Shown here one piece after another: positions 1 through 11,729 of a stretch of 64,000 nt of DNA. Location: the NCBI GenBank assembly GCA_033239005.1, contig BSQZ01000040.1, forward strand, positions 710,099 through 774,098. Reading direction: 5' to 3'. The DNA comes from Lamellibrachia satsuma. Its lineage: Eukaryota; Annelida; Polychaeta; Sabellida; Siboglinidae. The notes below the pieces were generated by a model, which was not told the origin of the DNA, made no database searches, and saw nothing but the letters and a program-made list of their open reading frames with translations. How positions within the stretch are numbered: the first letter of the stretch is position 1; the number at the start of each line of letters is the position of its first letter. The translations under genes and the position numbers were made by a program.

Positions 1-830
1 TTGGTATTTCCAGGAATATAACAATATATTATTTATTCCACACGTATTAGGAAAATATATTTGCCAAATACTTGTAAGCCCATGAAAGATGTTTTACAAA
101 ACGTAAAGCTTAACTTGTTTCGTTGTCCGTTATTGTATAGCATAGATAAACATTTATTTTTAAACATAGCCAATCGAATCCAAGTCAAGTCATTATCATA
201 TATGCTATAAAATATGTGTTTTGTTAATATATATGTTTATCCTAAAATTTCCATTATAAGGGGGTTAAGCCAACTAATTATTATTCGCTGCATTGAACTG
301 GTTCGCCAGCTGTTCTTCTACACGTTTCACCCTCATCCTAGTCTGCAAGGTTTTGGGAGGAGAGGACATTCTATGAGATTTTCCGTTGTTTGAGGATCCT
401 CTCCACAGTTACATTCGGTAAGACCATTTCAACACCAATCCTGAGGTGAATGAGACACAACCAGGTTGGTCATGTATCACCGGCTCCTTTTGGCAGGAAC
501 TCATGTTGGTATAGTGGGTGGCGGGGGATCACATTCCTGGTTTCTGAGAACGATGCCCTTCTAACCTATGGTGGAGCAATACCACATAGCAAATTGATGT
601 CGTCCACTTGCATAAGTTTGAAGCATCTAGTCAGAGCAACAGGAAATATGTATTAGTCCCAAAGACAACAAAACAGTATATTACATATATGTCGACTTGA
701 GAAAACGAAGTGGTAAGAATATAGAGTTAGCATCAAGTTCGACGTAACAACTTACACATGGTGTATCAATGAATAACTTTACACATTGTCCAAATCTTTG
801 GTCTCGTGGATTTCCTTGATCACACCATTG
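1..830. other. AT-rich intronic/intergenic DNA, no feature recognised
   Basis: I see no convincing coding exon, RNA gene or ordered repeat here. The 68-codon open stretch at 450-656 has no family resemblance and is probably chance. Confidence 0.4.
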
Positions 831-973
831 ATTGTTTTTATCAGTACTCTTCCGGAGTAAGTCCAGCAGTCAGCGATTATTTTTTTCGCTTCAACAGCCT
901 GGTCTTATAGGCCAACGATGCTCGTTTTGTTGGCCAGTCTTCATTATTGAAGATAGTAATGTCTTTGTCAATG

Positions 974-1600
974 TCAGCTGCATCCCCATTTTTCATTTAC
1001 TGTCTGTAGAAAGAGTTCATTTGTGGTTTCATTCTCTGTCTCGGGAATGCCTTGGAAGCAGAGGTTGGGGCGACGAGAGTACTGCTCTCGCTTGTCCACC
1101 TCCGCATCCAAAACGTCCAGCCTCTCTTCTAGGGAGTTAATGCGTTTGTCTTTCATTTCCAGCAGTTGTTTCATGTTAGACATATGGTGCCCCATGACTG
1201 CAACCATCGTCTTGATCAATAGCGGCGCATGAACAAGAGTATCGGGCTCAACAACACTGGTACAATTGCCGCATGTCCGATCGCCCTTCGCCGGCTTTGC
1301 ATTGCCCAGCGACAACTTTAATTGTTCTATTTCAACCGTGAAGCGTTTCTGTATTATGTCGCTTATCGCGTCGTCCAATATGGTGGAGGAGGTACGAGAA
1401 ACGTGAACGGCCCCAAACATGACAGTATATTCAGCTGCTGAGTAGTACGGGCCAAAGGACAGTACTTCATATGGTCTCTGGATCTGTTTCCCATTTGGAG
1501 TGGGACAGCTTCCTCGGGATGTTGTTCCTAGCTGCTGCCTTCGCCTTTGTCTTGATGACATGATCTTTGTCGCTGTGGTTGCGGTCCAAGGTAACCCCAA
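974..1600 (-). pseudogene. LINE ORF1-like protein fragment (coiled coil plus RRM-type start)
   Basis: A 208-codon minus-strand open frame. The C-terminal half is heptad-rich (about residues 130-170, with LEERLDVLDAEVDKRE) and is followed by EQYSRRPNLCFQGIPETE. That is the hallmark junction of non-LTR retrotransposon ORF1 proteins, where a trimerising coiled coil meets an RNA-binding domain (commonly EQYSRRNNxRIxGIPE). In the family this protein coats the element RNA. The frame stops shortly after the motif, so the RNA-binding domain is truncated, and no ORF2 follows at lower coordinates. This is an old 3'-truncated or rearranged copy. The N-terminal part is unremarkable and may be partly non-coding. 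It lies upstream of the first visible TRPM exon, on the opposite strand. Confidence 0.6.
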
Positions 1601-1639
1601 TGTATACTGGCGTAGGGTTGCGAATCTTTAAATTGTCGG

Positions 1640-2943
1640 TTTCTTAAGATGAAAGACACTGATTTGCATATTTTTTGGATTTGCCTGCAGGTGGTTGACG
1701 GAATAGTAGTTTTGTAGTTTATTTAGTTTAGTAGTAGGTAATCCATGTAGTGCGGTAGTGAGGGACTACTTTGTTTTATTGTGTTTCATCGCTTTGGTGA
1801 AATGGATAACGAACTCTTTATGATCATCTTCAGCAGTTTTTAGATGCTTATATTTGGTGGGATTTTGATACCAATCAGTCGGTGTTGGAAGTTTGGGATT
1901 GGACCCAGGACTCTGTTCTCTCATTGGTTAGCAATAGGGTTTAAACCTCCGTATGTTGCTATTGAAGGAACTCGTAGCTATGCATCATGAACGAGGGATA
2001 ACTGATTTGCATCCGACCAGGTTTCAACTAATTCCCCATCATCATTGTGTATCTGAGTGTCCTTAAAATACACTGTGGCTATTGAAGTTACTTATCAACA
2101 CATTTACGGAGTTATCAGTAAAACCATCTTGGAAAGAGAACTCATCATATGGCGGATTGTAAACTGCACTTACGGAGATCCACATAAGCTGTATGTGGAC
2201 TGCAGTGTTACTGAATTATGACATGATCATGTGGTCTCTCTATCACAACTGTCAAATGCGGGATCCGTGGGCGGATACTTGAAGTTACTTGAATATTGTT
2301 TGGCTACTGAAAGATCTTCAACGTTGGCTGAGATGGTATACAATGCCGGCCTTCAAAAGGACCCAACTTCGCAACATTGTAGCTCGCCGACATATTGGTC
2401 TTGATTGGACTGTGTATTCATGTTTAGCACTATCCAGGAGGGTGTGTGTACATGGTAGAAGGGTTCGCAGGCAAAGGCCTGACAAGGGCGTGAACACTAA
2501 ACGCTCCTTCTGTGACTTGAACGCTCCTTCTGTAGCCCACTATGACATGCTTCTGACACTATGCCTACAAATGTATTTGTGAAATATATGTATATGTCCA
2601 CGTAAACTAGCAATTATATGAGTAAACTAATTACCTGTGAAATATGTAATAATAATAATACACTGAATCTGCAGTTTGGACGTACAATACATGTAAGTAA
2701 TTACAATAATTTGTATAATAGGATTCAGCGACTTGTCAGTCATAGTTTAAGCTATATACAGCCTGGCTAACATGGCTAGCGCTACTTCTCATAGGCAATC
2801 TGTTCAATATCCTGTAAAAATTTTTATACGCAATTACAAAGTGCTGAAAAGCTGTTTTTCTGCAATGCACCCATAAGGCGCACCGATGTAGAAGTGTGTG
2901 CTGATTCAATGTGAAGTTTATTATGTAATGTCGTTCTTTCCAG
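1640..2943. other. Intron (or upstream) DNA without recognised features
   Basis: Short open stretches exist (for example 2289-2582) but none resembles a known family. No earlier TRPM exon could be found between the LINE remnant and the exon at 2944. Confidence 0.35.
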
Positions 2944-3075
2944 CTGTAAATGAAGATGAAGAGGAAAACACGACTTCCTGCAAGCATCCTTGGCGAGATC
3001 TGTTTGTATGGGCTTTATTGTTCAACAGACGTGAGCTGGCAGATATGTTCTGGCACAGGACAGAAAACAGCACAG
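2944..3075 (+). CDS. TRPM: TRPM channel exon: pre-S1 cytosolic (MHR-type) segment, first visible exon
   Basis: The acceptor is ttctttccag at 2934-2943 and the donor is GT at 3076. The exon enters in phase 2 and leaves with one base of a codon. It opens with an acidic linker ([10 protein letters not shown]) followed by [20 protein letters not shown] and MFWHR. This matches the conserved TRPM cytosolic motif in which DLxxWAVLxNR is followed by MAxxFW. That region is part of the N-terminal melastatin homology repeats that pack against the channel core. It splices in frame to the exon at 4306. The acceptor side shows that more exons lie upstream of this window. Confidence 0.8.
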
Positions 3076-4305
3076 GTATTGAGACAAAACATTTGACTAC
3101 GGTAAGGGCGCCATATGCTGTAACATAGTATTACCGATATTTCATATGTATGCACGTTAGTTACTGAATGGACAAACGCTAAGAGCAATGAGCTACATTC
3201 GCGTGATATCGATGCAGTTTCAATAGATTTTCGGCAAGTATATCGCATGTTGTATCAATGGCGGAAATGAATATGGTATATAGTTATGCAACAGATAATA
3301 CAATATTGCTTTATTAAATGAATTGTTATTCTTCAGCCTTATTCGTCCCGCTACTAGGTAAAGGCCAGTGCATCCTACTTTGAATAGTATTGTACTTCTC
3401 TTCCTCGGCGTTATCTTCATTATGTTATATTTTATATTATCATGCATGTTATCTTCCTGGCGTTCGTCCATATCGTGGACATAATATTTCGTATTTCTAG
3501 GAACTGTGAATACATGTATGTCCATAAATGCGAATATATTGTATCGGAAATTGAACAAATAATCAAATTAATTTTCTGCATTCAATAACAATTATTTTTT
3601 ATCTAGTTAACATGTACCATTATGAAATAGCACACTAATTAGTACCAGTTTGACCACTACCACGTATATAGAAATATGTAATGCAAGTATAATTTGACTA
3701 TAATATATTCATATGTTAGTATCCTCTATGATAAATATGTACAATGAAATAATGTTTTGCGATCAAAGAACGAATAATGTGTCTTACAAAATGAAAAACT
3801 GGGAAATTTAGTGAGATAAAAAGGTTTTTACATGTGTTAGACAAATGCGCACTATTTTCATAATATGATTTCCTACAATAATGGTAGATGTCAATTCAAC
3901 ATAACAATGTCGTTCACATATTATATAAATGCGTTTAGTTAAGATTGAAAAATAATCACGTTAATTAAATTTTTTTTATATACTTTTATCTGATTTTACG
4001 AATACGACTCTTTGGAAACAAAATCTGTATTCGTTATTATTAAGTATTGCACTAAGTCTAGTTAATAAAAACCAAGTATTTTTAACACATGTCCTCTCCA
4101 GAATGCTATTTTCAAGAATTAATTTCGAAGGCTATTCTTAGGAAATATATGTAATATTGTGTTCCAAAATATTCAATGTTAATATAACATCATTTATAGT
4201 GTTGAAAAATAGCATGAACCAAACAATTGGAACACTTTGAATGTTTAGGCTGCGTGGGACTCGTTGTGCAACCTTTACGTTAAAGCACTCATTGTTGTTT
4301 GATAG
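3076..4305. other. TRPM intron, AT-rich
   Basis: Very AT-rich sequence. Nothing coding is recognised. Confidence 0.6.
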
Positions 4306-4405
4306 CAATGGCACTTGTCGCCAGCATTCTTCTTCACTCTCTGGCAGAGAAGGCAGAGCAAATCAATGAGGCAGCTCTCCGTGATAGTCTCAGCAGTCAT
4401 GCATG
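4306..4405 (+). CDS. TRPM: TRPM channel exon: cytosolic helices after the FW motif
   Basis: Flanked by tttgatag (acceptor) and GTAAAT (donor at 4406). It enters with two bases that finish the Ala codon started at 3075 and exits after two bases of a Cys codon. The peptide AMALVASILLHSLAEKAEQI continues the family pattern seen after MFWxxG, where A-LVAxKLL-x-AxA is typical. The 100-nt length and phases fit both neighbours exactly. The channel's N-terminal cytosolic domain is built from such helices. Confidence 0.8.
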
Positions 4406-4413
4406 GTAAATAT

Positions 4414-4415
<2 letters not shown>

Positions 4416-4466
<51 letters not shown>
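4416..4466. repeat. (TA)n microsatellite, about 50 bp
   Basis: Uninterrupted TA dinucleotides that start 10 bp after the donor of the TRPM exon ending at 4405. Confidence 0.97.
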
Positions 4467-4469
<3 letters not shown>

Positions 4470-4641
4470 TGTTTTTAAAGGTTCTGCTCACACGAGCAAT
4501 GTAGCACACGGTCATGGGCAAACACCTTTTTACTTTTATCAGGCCCATTACTGCGCATATATAAAAAACACAATATTTGTTTATTTACATTTGAATTTCA
4601 CACGGGCATGGAGGGTTTTCACACGGGCAATTTGCAAAAAG

Positions 4642-4767
<126 letters not shown>

Positions 4768-5038
4768 GTGGTCATGCGTATCGGAAAGTTAATGCCAAAC
4801 TTAAATAAATATATTTAGATATTAATGTCACCAACGTATTCGTCATTGTTTTATTTCCGGTTGCTTTATTCCCTTCACTATAACATCTTTATTTCTATCA
4901 TGTATTTTTAAAGAATATCGTGTTTTGCATAATCATTTTTTGAAACAACTCTGATGAGATATATGCATGGTTTGCTATTATTCAGCATTGATTTCATGAA
5001 TGTTGGCTGACTTAAAACAATCTTTGTTTCACATTCAG

Positions 5039-5252
5039 CGAGTTCGAGAAGCGGGCTATCGGAGTTCTGAATCAGTGCTACAAAGATAACAAACTGGATT
5101 CAGAGGAGCTGGTCAAAATGAAAGTGGATGAATGTGGAGACAAGTCTATATTGATGATCGCCCATGTTGAGTACATGGAGTTCATGGGTGAGACGTGTTG
5201 CGATGTTGTCATTCAGAACCAATGGACAGGAAAACTCTACGAACCAACGCAG
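5039..5252 (+). CDS. TRPM: TRPM channel exon: last helices of the cytosolic domain before S1
   Basis: The acceptor is acattcag and the donor is GTACAG at 5253. One base completes the Cys codon from 4405 and the exon ends in phase 0. The peptide runs CEFEKRAIGVLNQCYKDN, then a lysine/glutamate-rich helix, then SILMIAHVEYMEFM and the terminal WTGKLYEPTQ. In TRPM proteins the same order is seen: a FExxAxxxLxxCY motif, a Lx-A-xxxEFxxH motif and a final W-x-G-xL just before the membrane. The in-frame joining of the three exons at 2944, 4306 and 5039 is strong evidence for one transcript. Confidence 0.85.
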
Positions 5253-5481
5253 GTACAGTAGGCAATGTTCGTAAGATATAAAAATTACGTTACTTGAATG
5301 TATACGGCTACGAAAGGTCCAACCGTAGGCGTAATTGTTTACGGAAAATATAATTGAGCTGGGCGGAATAAACTAACCTGTGCAATTGCATGATATATTT
5401 TATACATATGAAATCACTTGCCTAATTCATCACATATATGATTGATGTCACGGTAAGTACTGTTGCTTACTTTGACTATAG

Positions 5482-5559
5482 GAAAACACATGTATGGGTC
5501 TGAAATGTGCATGTTATCTTAGTATGCTGAAATATCTTTTTTATATTACCTTAATATCA
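5482..5559 (+). CDS. Possible TRPM exon for the hydrophobic pre-S1 stretch (tentative)
   Basis: An acceptor tatag at 5477-5481 is followed by 26 open codons in phase 0 (ENTCMGLKCACYLSMLKY, then LFYITLIS) to a weak GTCCTT donor at 5560. TRPM proteins normally have a short hydrophobic, P-rich segment here, between the W-G-xL motif and the pre-S1 loop, and nothing else in the 7.5-kb intron supplies it. Phase 0 at both ends would fit 5252 and 12756. The donor is poor, and a LINE scrap begins right at this point, so the true exon end may have been damaged. Confidence 0.3.
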
Positions 5560-5832
5560 GTCCTTGTTTGTTGAACACCTCACCTCATTCCACACTATCA
5601 ATCGTTCTTGAAGGTCTACTTGACTGTCCGCTACTAACGACAGGTCTTCTGCGTATAGCAACTTTCGGAGAATGTCCCTCATCCTCATCTTCCTGCTGAG
5701 GCCGACACCCATCCACTGCAACTGTATCATTACCATTTCTCGCTGAATTGTGTCATACGCTTTCTCCAGATCAATGAATCTCTTTCTATGGTCGTGGACA
5801 TCTCCCTTTATTTGCCATACGTGGATTATCAA
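5557..5832 (-). pseudogene. LINE reverse transcriptase scrap, internally deleted
   Basis: A 91-codon minus frame holds FIDLEKAYDTIQRE and, after a deletion, LLYAEDLSLVADSQVDLQER. These correspond to the DLEKAYD and (Y/F)ADD palm motifs of CR1/Jockey-type non-LTR reverse transcriptases. Here ADD is altered to AED. The block between them that should contain the SxGxxQGSxLSP motif is missing. The remnant is antisense in a TRPM intron. Confidence 0.7.
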
Positions 5833-5989
5833 CCGCGACCGCCACTCCTCTTGGATTTCACCTTCTCATGCAGGTATTTAACAATCGCCTCGTCCACGTA
5901 ACACCAACACGTTCAGTCATCAACAGCATCTCCACTTCGTCAATATCTGTCGCCTGGCTTTCTTCAGCTTCGTCTTATACGCTATTGTT

Positions 5990-6320
5990 TGAGCTGTGAC
6001 ATTTACATTTCAAAATATGAAAATTACAAAACAAATCACAGAAATAGTCCTAACTATTTTTCAACTTTGCAAACTTCACCAGATTTCATCAGAATAATAA
6101 TCTGGAGGTCCTACGTCAAATAACATTAAAATATCTTGAGGCTGACGTTGAAAGTTTTGAGGTGTGACAATATAAAATTGCAAAAAAATCACACAAATTT
6201 TCCTACCTAATTTTTCAACTTTACAAACTTCACCAGATTTCATCAGATTAATTATCTGGACGTTCTACGACATATAATATTTCAAAACTATTGAGGTTGA
6301 CGTTTAGTGTGCCAGATGTC
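5990..6320. repeat. Two diverged copies of a repeat of about 180 bp
   Basis: Both copies carry caacttt(g/a)caaacttcacca followed by gatttcatcaga and a downstream (c/t)gaggttgacgtt-like element, at about 6060 and 6222. A third, shorter relative (tttcaaaatatggaaattgc) sits at 8905, beyond the pseudogene at 6600-8721. Confidence 0.6.
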
Positions 6321-6599
6321 ACAAAACTATTTTTTTCAGATATGGAACCACTTTGGTACTTTATTATTGTGGCCTTGACCTTGTTCCATATTCCATGATG
6401 ACCAACAGTCGTAACTTAAAAAAATCGTCATAGATTTGTGTACAGTTGTTAAATTTAAGGAATGTTGGTGTATATCCATACATTTTGTAGCATTGTTAAA
6501 ATGTTTAGTAGTTTTTTATAGCCCTGACATGCATTTATTTCAACATTACAGCAAAAAATGTATTCTAATGATATTGATAGCGTTCAATAATCGAAAACA

Positions 6600-8721
6600 T
6601 CTGGTCCATGATATACCAACAAGCTTCTTCTGTGCTGATCCATCTGAGGATACAGGACTTCACAAATCTGTCACACATGACACCGATATTCCCGTACGTC
6701 AATGGGCCCTTGATATAAAAGACATGCAACTTCTGACTAAGCTAGTAGTAAGTAACATGATTGCCATTGAGACAAAATACCGTCGGAAATGTCTTGTCAG
6801 CTTGTGTACCAACACCGTACCTGAAGTAAGCTAACCAGAAAGATGAACAATCCAGAGATGACAACTTGTGTGCTATTGCTTTTGCTGAACTGGTGGCGTA
6901 CATTGAAGATGTGCATTCAGAAGAAGGTGTAGTACCAGTCATCAAGTTAGTTGACCTAGCAAAGCTGTACCAAGATCGGTTTGACCAACTGGAAGTCAGT
7001 AGCGTTGGTGGACAGGTACACACGACACGACTGAAATGCAAGTTGCTGGCAGCAATTCCTGATCTCTCTACTCATTCTGAAGGCAGGGGTATACTCCTAA
7101 TATTCGACGAAGATGTGGGAGGTGCATTGAAACAGGCATGCACCCAAGACAGTCGTGCAGCAAACTTGGCCAGAGAGCGGCAAAGGTTATACGACGAGAC
7201 ATGTTCAGACAGCAGTACTCGTTCAACGGTTCGATCGGGAAAGGGGCTTAACAAGCAGTTGTTCCAGCTTCCCTGTTGGCCTTGGTTAACATGATTCTGA
7301 ATGGTTCGAATATCAAACATCAATCACACCTGAATTCTGATCTTCAACAGCGTAAGACATGCACGCCCTTGTATCTCATCAAACACGGGCATTCGACACC
7401 ACTTATTGGCAATGAAGATCCATGCCCTCACCAGGAGCAAAAACATGGTGTCGTGTCTATTCAGGTTTGGCTTTTGTATGTCATACGACCGCCTTCACCA
7501 GATTATGGCTTATATGACAAATGGGATCTGCAAGCGGTTTCATGTTCGATGATACAAAGTCCAACCATGGACATTAAAGGAACATACCGATGTGTGTTAG
7601 TTATTGATCACAACACATCTACAAAAACAGTGCACCCGCTACCACCACCATACACATAAGTTCCTTTGATTGCTATAAAGAGCAATCAGTGCACGGTTCC
7701 TCCACTTCATGCATTAGCAGCTTTCAGAGTGTGATGACAGCTCCCAAGGAAGAACTTGAATGGCAGAGGAAAGTGATACTGCTCGTGGTCGAAGAAACGT
7801 CGGATGGAGAACAATGGTTACCTTGGTCTGCCCATTGTCCAGCAAGGTGTTATGCAACCACCAGAAACCACTGCACTGCTGCCATTAGTCATGGACAGTG
7901 CTCACTGATGATGACACATTCCATTGACATCACTCGCTCCTTCACTCCAGACCTCACCGCTGACCAGCAGCTGTATGCACTCGCGAAGGAGATCCAATGG
8001 AGCTGGCCGATGACCCATGGGAACGACACACTGGTGGTGATGTTCGGAGGACCCCACATCGAATTTGCTGTTTTAAAGGTAATGGAGACTTGTTCATGTA
8101 CATACTTGTCCACGAAGTAGTACAGAACTTTACTCCGCGGAAATCTACTGTCCTGCTTTCTTGTTCTGACTTGTTTATATGCATAGCTGTCCACGAATTA
8201 GTAGAGAACTTTTCTCCGCGGAAATCTACTGTCCTGCTTTCCTCTTCTGTCTTCCATGCATTTACCTGTTGTGACATGGTGTCAGCATTCAACAGAAGAG
8301 GAGAAAAGACAGCATGGGAAACTTGGAAGATGCATAGTGATGTCACTACCGCATTTCAGGAGTTCAATAGCATGAACTCAGCGACACGCTCTTTTCCCTA
8401 ATTGAACGCTTTGTCGTCATTGTGTATGATCAAACAAGCGATATGATGGGAGTCATTGAGGCCAAGAAGGACTTATTCACAAAGAAGTCGAGAAGTCTGG
8501 AGAATATTCCACAAACGAAAGCAGTATTTAAGCAACATGTGACACGTGCTTGCATTCAGGGCCAATGTTGCATTCATGCCAATGTCGTCAACCAGCAACT
8601 CCTTGCTCTGGCTATTTGTGAACGTTGGACAACATTTTCCCAAGCAATGCTGTCATGTTATGAACTTATACAGTGCGGCTGCAAGAGAGGGTGTCGTGGA
8701 CATTACAAATGTTATACATAA
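6600..8721 (+). pseudogene. Decayed member of a multicopy invertebrate gene family (TGCDTVS/KTAW type), function unknown
   Basis: Successive open segments in different frames read in the right order for a large family that I recognise as highly repeated in corals, molluscs and other invertebrates. Its members remain uncharacterised. The segments are LLTKLVVSNMIAIETKYRRK (about 6730), then a FAELVAYIEDVHSEEG block with GRGILLIFDEDVG (6866-7294), then LVNMILNGSNIK (about 7280), then QQLYALAKEIQWSWPMTHG and VMFGGPHIE (about 7970-8070). The last are FHAFTCCDMVSAF with KTAWETWK (about 8250-8330) and VMYDQTSDMMGVIEAKK with RSLENIPQTK (about 8420-8520). The family signature FTGCDTVS is altered to FTCCDMVS here. 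At least four frame breaks and several missing blocks show that it is dead. An 81-bp (27-codon) tandem duplication lies at 8089-8250. Confidence 0.65.
8089..8250 (+). repeat. 81-bp tandem duplication inside the decayed gene
   Basis: Two diverged 27-codon copies start at 8089 and 8170. Both end with the shared stretch tccgcggaaatctactgtcc. The frame is kept, giving PRKSTVLLS twice. Confidence 0.8.
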
Positions 8722-8860
8722 ATTATGCTAGCAATAAATGTGCAACATTATAATCAGCGAATCACAATTATACGCCAAACGGCCTTGGTCTAGACATTCA
8801 AGGTCAATCAAAGGTCACCACGGACAAGAGACAAGGTGGTTCCATATCTGAAAATAATTG

Positions 8861-9700
8861 TTATCACATATAGAAGCAATACTGAACAGTTGCTGAACTG
8901 TCATTTCAAAATATGGAAATTGCAAAGAAATTACTATTTTCCTCATCTTCTTCTCTCAAAATTACTATGATTGTTTTTCAACATTTAAGACATGAAAAAC
9001 ATTTTTTAGAACACTTATCTCGAGTTTTGTTTCCATTTAATACTGGACTCGACTGGTAAATCGACCATGGGTATTGTTTGGTGGGGTCTTTTGAAGTTCG
9101 CAGCTAGGGCAAAACATGTTATTTTTCTGGTGTTCGGTGACAGTTTTATTAACCTTCCCTTATAAGTTACGTCTTATTGTGCTATTGTATCAGGCCATAT
9201 ATCGTGAGAGTTCTCCCAATCTGTGGCTAATTAGTTTGTAAGGGAAACAACACGATGCGCCATATCCAGGCACAACACACTAAATAAGTCAGGTCAGTAT
9301 TGACACAGATGCGTGATCACGATGCACGTGGGCAAGAGGAACTATGGTTTTTAAAGCGGAGAGAAAATATCATAATTCTCACTAAATTGACATAACATAA
9401 ATCCGATATTTTGGTATTATTGTTAAAGCTGTTACCGGCATTTAATATGTTTTATTTAAGTCTTGAAGTACTAGAGAAAAAGGCAATCTACATATTTTCC
9501 AATTTTTGCCACTCTGTTTCCTCATGGCCTTTTTGTGTACTATTTCCCTGTTTTGAAATCAAGTGTAAACTCTTGTATTTATTGACTAGACTTAAATGAT
9601 AGGCCATTTTGGCCCCTCGGTCTCTTCCGGGAGATTGCACCCGCCCTCTCTGTGTCAACAATGGAAGTCCAGTATCATTTCTGAGTTAGTCAATTCATCT
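8861..9700. other. TRPM intron, nothing recognised
   Basis: AT-rich sequence with one short repeat relative near 8905. No coding or RNA signal stands out. Confidence 0.4.
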
Positions 9701-9886
9701 CTTCAGTGACCATCCTTTCTTCCATTGTCCCTTGAAATCTTGTCTGAAGCTGGTGGACAGTCAGCTCTGGCTGGGCCATCCATGTCTAATAGTTTCGATA
9801 CTTGTTTAAATGTGTCACAATCTGGCTTGGTCATGGATTTCATCGCATGGTCCACCGATTCAAGCGACACACGAATGTTACAGTGT

Positions 9887-10345
9887 TCAGTCTGTTCTTT
9901 CCGTAGTGTTCGGATACGCCCGGCTCAACGTATCCGCTGTTAGCATGAGTGATCCTCTCTTGTACTCTACGTTGAGATTGTACTTCTGCAGGGCTAGACG
10001 CATGCGCTGCAGTAGTTTCGGCGATTTGTGAATCTCTTTCTTGAAAATAGCCTTCTGTGGCTCATGATCGCTTTCTACTGTTATGACGTCCCGGCCGTAC
10101 AAGTACTGATCGAACTGATCACAATTGATAACAGTTCTTGTTATCTCTGCGCGTGGCGCGTCTCAGTGTCTGCTAGAATTCGTGATGCGAAAAAACCGGT
10201 TGACCCTCTTGCAACAACACAGCTCCAAGACCATACTGGATGGCGTCATGCTGTACTGTGACTGGTACCATGACGTCATAGTACTTCAGCACTCTCGCTT
10301 TGGCGAGTGACTGTCTGAGAGCGTTCATTGTCACAGTGTGCGCGT
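9887..10345 (-). pseudogene. Ty3/Gypsy RNase H domain remnant
   Basis: The minus strand reads a VTVQHDAIQYGLGAVLLQ-like RNase H start near 10200-10260, then DQYLYGRDVITVESDHEPQK, KSPKLLQRMRLALQKYN and ADTLSRAYP (9887-10102). ESDHEPQ and ADxLSR are typical of the Ty3/Gypsy RNase H end, where the enzyme removes RNA from the cDNA hybrid. Frame breaks occur between the two parts, and no integrase is visible below 9887. It is the 3' end of the same relic as the RT at 10392-11113. Confidence 0.7.
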
Positions 10346-10391
10346 TTATCCACTCGTACTCAGTACCTTTGACGTCCAGTCGTCGCAGTGG

Positions 10392-11113
10392 TTACGTCAT
10401 ATCCGGCAGAAGGGGCACGAATTTGGACAAGTAGTTTACCATGCCCAACAATCTCTTCAAAGCGGTGGCGGTGGCGTCCTTTGGCTCCGACATCTCCAGA
10501 ATCGCCTTGATCTTTTCTGGGTCGGGCATCAATCCCTCTGGGGTGAGCAGATGGCCCATGTAACGCACGCTCGTCTGGCATCGTTTCACTTTCTGTGGAT
10601 TTAACTTCAAATTCCAAATTCGACATCTCTCGAAGAATGCACGCTCGTTGGCATTGAGACTGCGGAGTACTTCAGTATCTCTAAATCCTGCGATCACAAA
10701 ATCATCGGCTATGACTTCCACGCCTACCAGATTTTCAACAAACTCGTGCATGGTCCGTTGCCAGATGTTCGAGGCTGAGCAGATCAATGGAATCGCACAA
10801 ACGGACTGTTGAACGTGGTTTTGTAGCTCGATTCTTTATCGAGACGTATCTGCCAGAACCCTTCTTTGGCGTTGACCACCAACTTCTTGGCATTTGTGAG
10901 TCTAGTTGCGATTTTTTCAATTGTCGGCATGTCGTAATACTCTTCATGGACAGCCTGATTCAATTCTCGTGGATCTATGCATATGCGTAGCTTGTTTGGT
11001 TTCGCAACAACCAACATGCTAGACACCCAATTGGTAGGTTTTGTTACTGGTATGATGATATCTCGCTCCACCATTTCATCAAGTTTCGCCTTGATTTGGT
11101 CACGCAGTGGCAC
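10392..11113 (-). pseudogene. Ty3/Gypsy reverse transcriptase, frameshifted and deleted
   Basis: Two minus frames make up one RT. The first (10784-11113) carries MVERDIIIPVTKPTNWVSSM, KPNKLRICIDPRELNQAV and AKEGFWQIRLDKESSYKTTF. The second (10392-10787) carries NIWQRTMHEFVENLVGVEVI, then ADDFVIAG, NPQKVKRC, YMGHLLTPEGLMPDP and RLLGMVNYLSKFVP. The order is that of K02A2.6-like Ty3/Gypsy pol proteins. A frameshift and a small deletion remove the MPFGLxxAP-type motif near 10785. The catalytic YxDD is present only as ADD after IADD. The upstream motif DAKEG is changed to NAKEG. It is inactive and antisense to the TRPM gene. Confidence 0.85.
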
Positions 11114-11261
11114 TGGACTCGACGAGATAGGTGAATCACTGGTTTTCTAATCTCGTCTGTGACTATGTGGTGTTCTCCCGGCAGACCTCCCAGTCCTTCA
11201 AACACGTCGTGATACTCCATGAGTAGATCTTCACTTTTGGTGGCTGTCTACACCTTCACGG

Positions 11262-11665
11262 TTACACGCGCGGCACGTAGCGAAGCGCGCAGTGTGGAAC
11301 ATGGCAAAATGAAGCTGTAGTTGTAATGATCTCTCCTGGCGTGTTACCCACAATGTTGACGGAGTCACTGTTATTTATTGTCAAGAATCCTAGTTTCGTG
11401 CATGCCTTGAGCGACAGAAATGGCGCACAGTTATCTTCTGTTATATTAAATGTCAACACATCTTCTTTCCCCTGTCGCCATATAGGAAGTGTGACGGATC
11501 CCAATATCTAGTATCGTTCACCCCGTGTACGACTTGATGAATTTGTGCGAGCAGTGCTGCATTCTCTTCATCTGATTATCTCCTGTTGCATGACGGTATG
11601 CTTTTTGCGAAAGCACATTGCATTCGGCGCCGGTATCCATCTTATATGTCACTAGGCTTTGTGGC
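11262..11665 (-). pseudogene. Ty3/Gypsy aspartic protease remnant
   Basis: KMDTGAECNVLS is readable on the minus strand, with the DTGA codons at 11626-11637, the catalytic loop of retroviral-type proteases. Downstream in the element come GSVTLPIWRQGKEDVLTFNI and LSLKACTKLGFLT (11262-11504), typical of the C-terminal protease half. Breaks separate the halves. Confidence 0.7.
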
Positions 11666-11729
11666 CTGGATATGCCTAGTTCCATCGTAATCACTGCGTG
11701 TGACTTTTTCCAATCAGTCCAACGTAGAA

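Larger units (their letters stand above)
6325..8860 (+). mobile_element. Candidate DNA-transposon-like unit with inverted termini around a decayed gene
   Basis: TTTTTCAGATATGGAACCAC at about 6332-6352 is mirrored by its inverse ggtggttccatatctgaaaa at about 8833-8853. A GGCCTTGACCTTG-like block internal to the left copy also has a diverged inverted partner near 8780-8805. These imperfect inverted repeats bracket one plus-strand decayed gene. I cannot see a target-site duplication, so the element class is unassigned. Confidence 0.45.

Noticed and set aside
2289..2582. 97-codon plus frame as a transposase helix-turn-helix
   Set aside because: A weak look-alike only; no flanking inverted repeats or further motifs.
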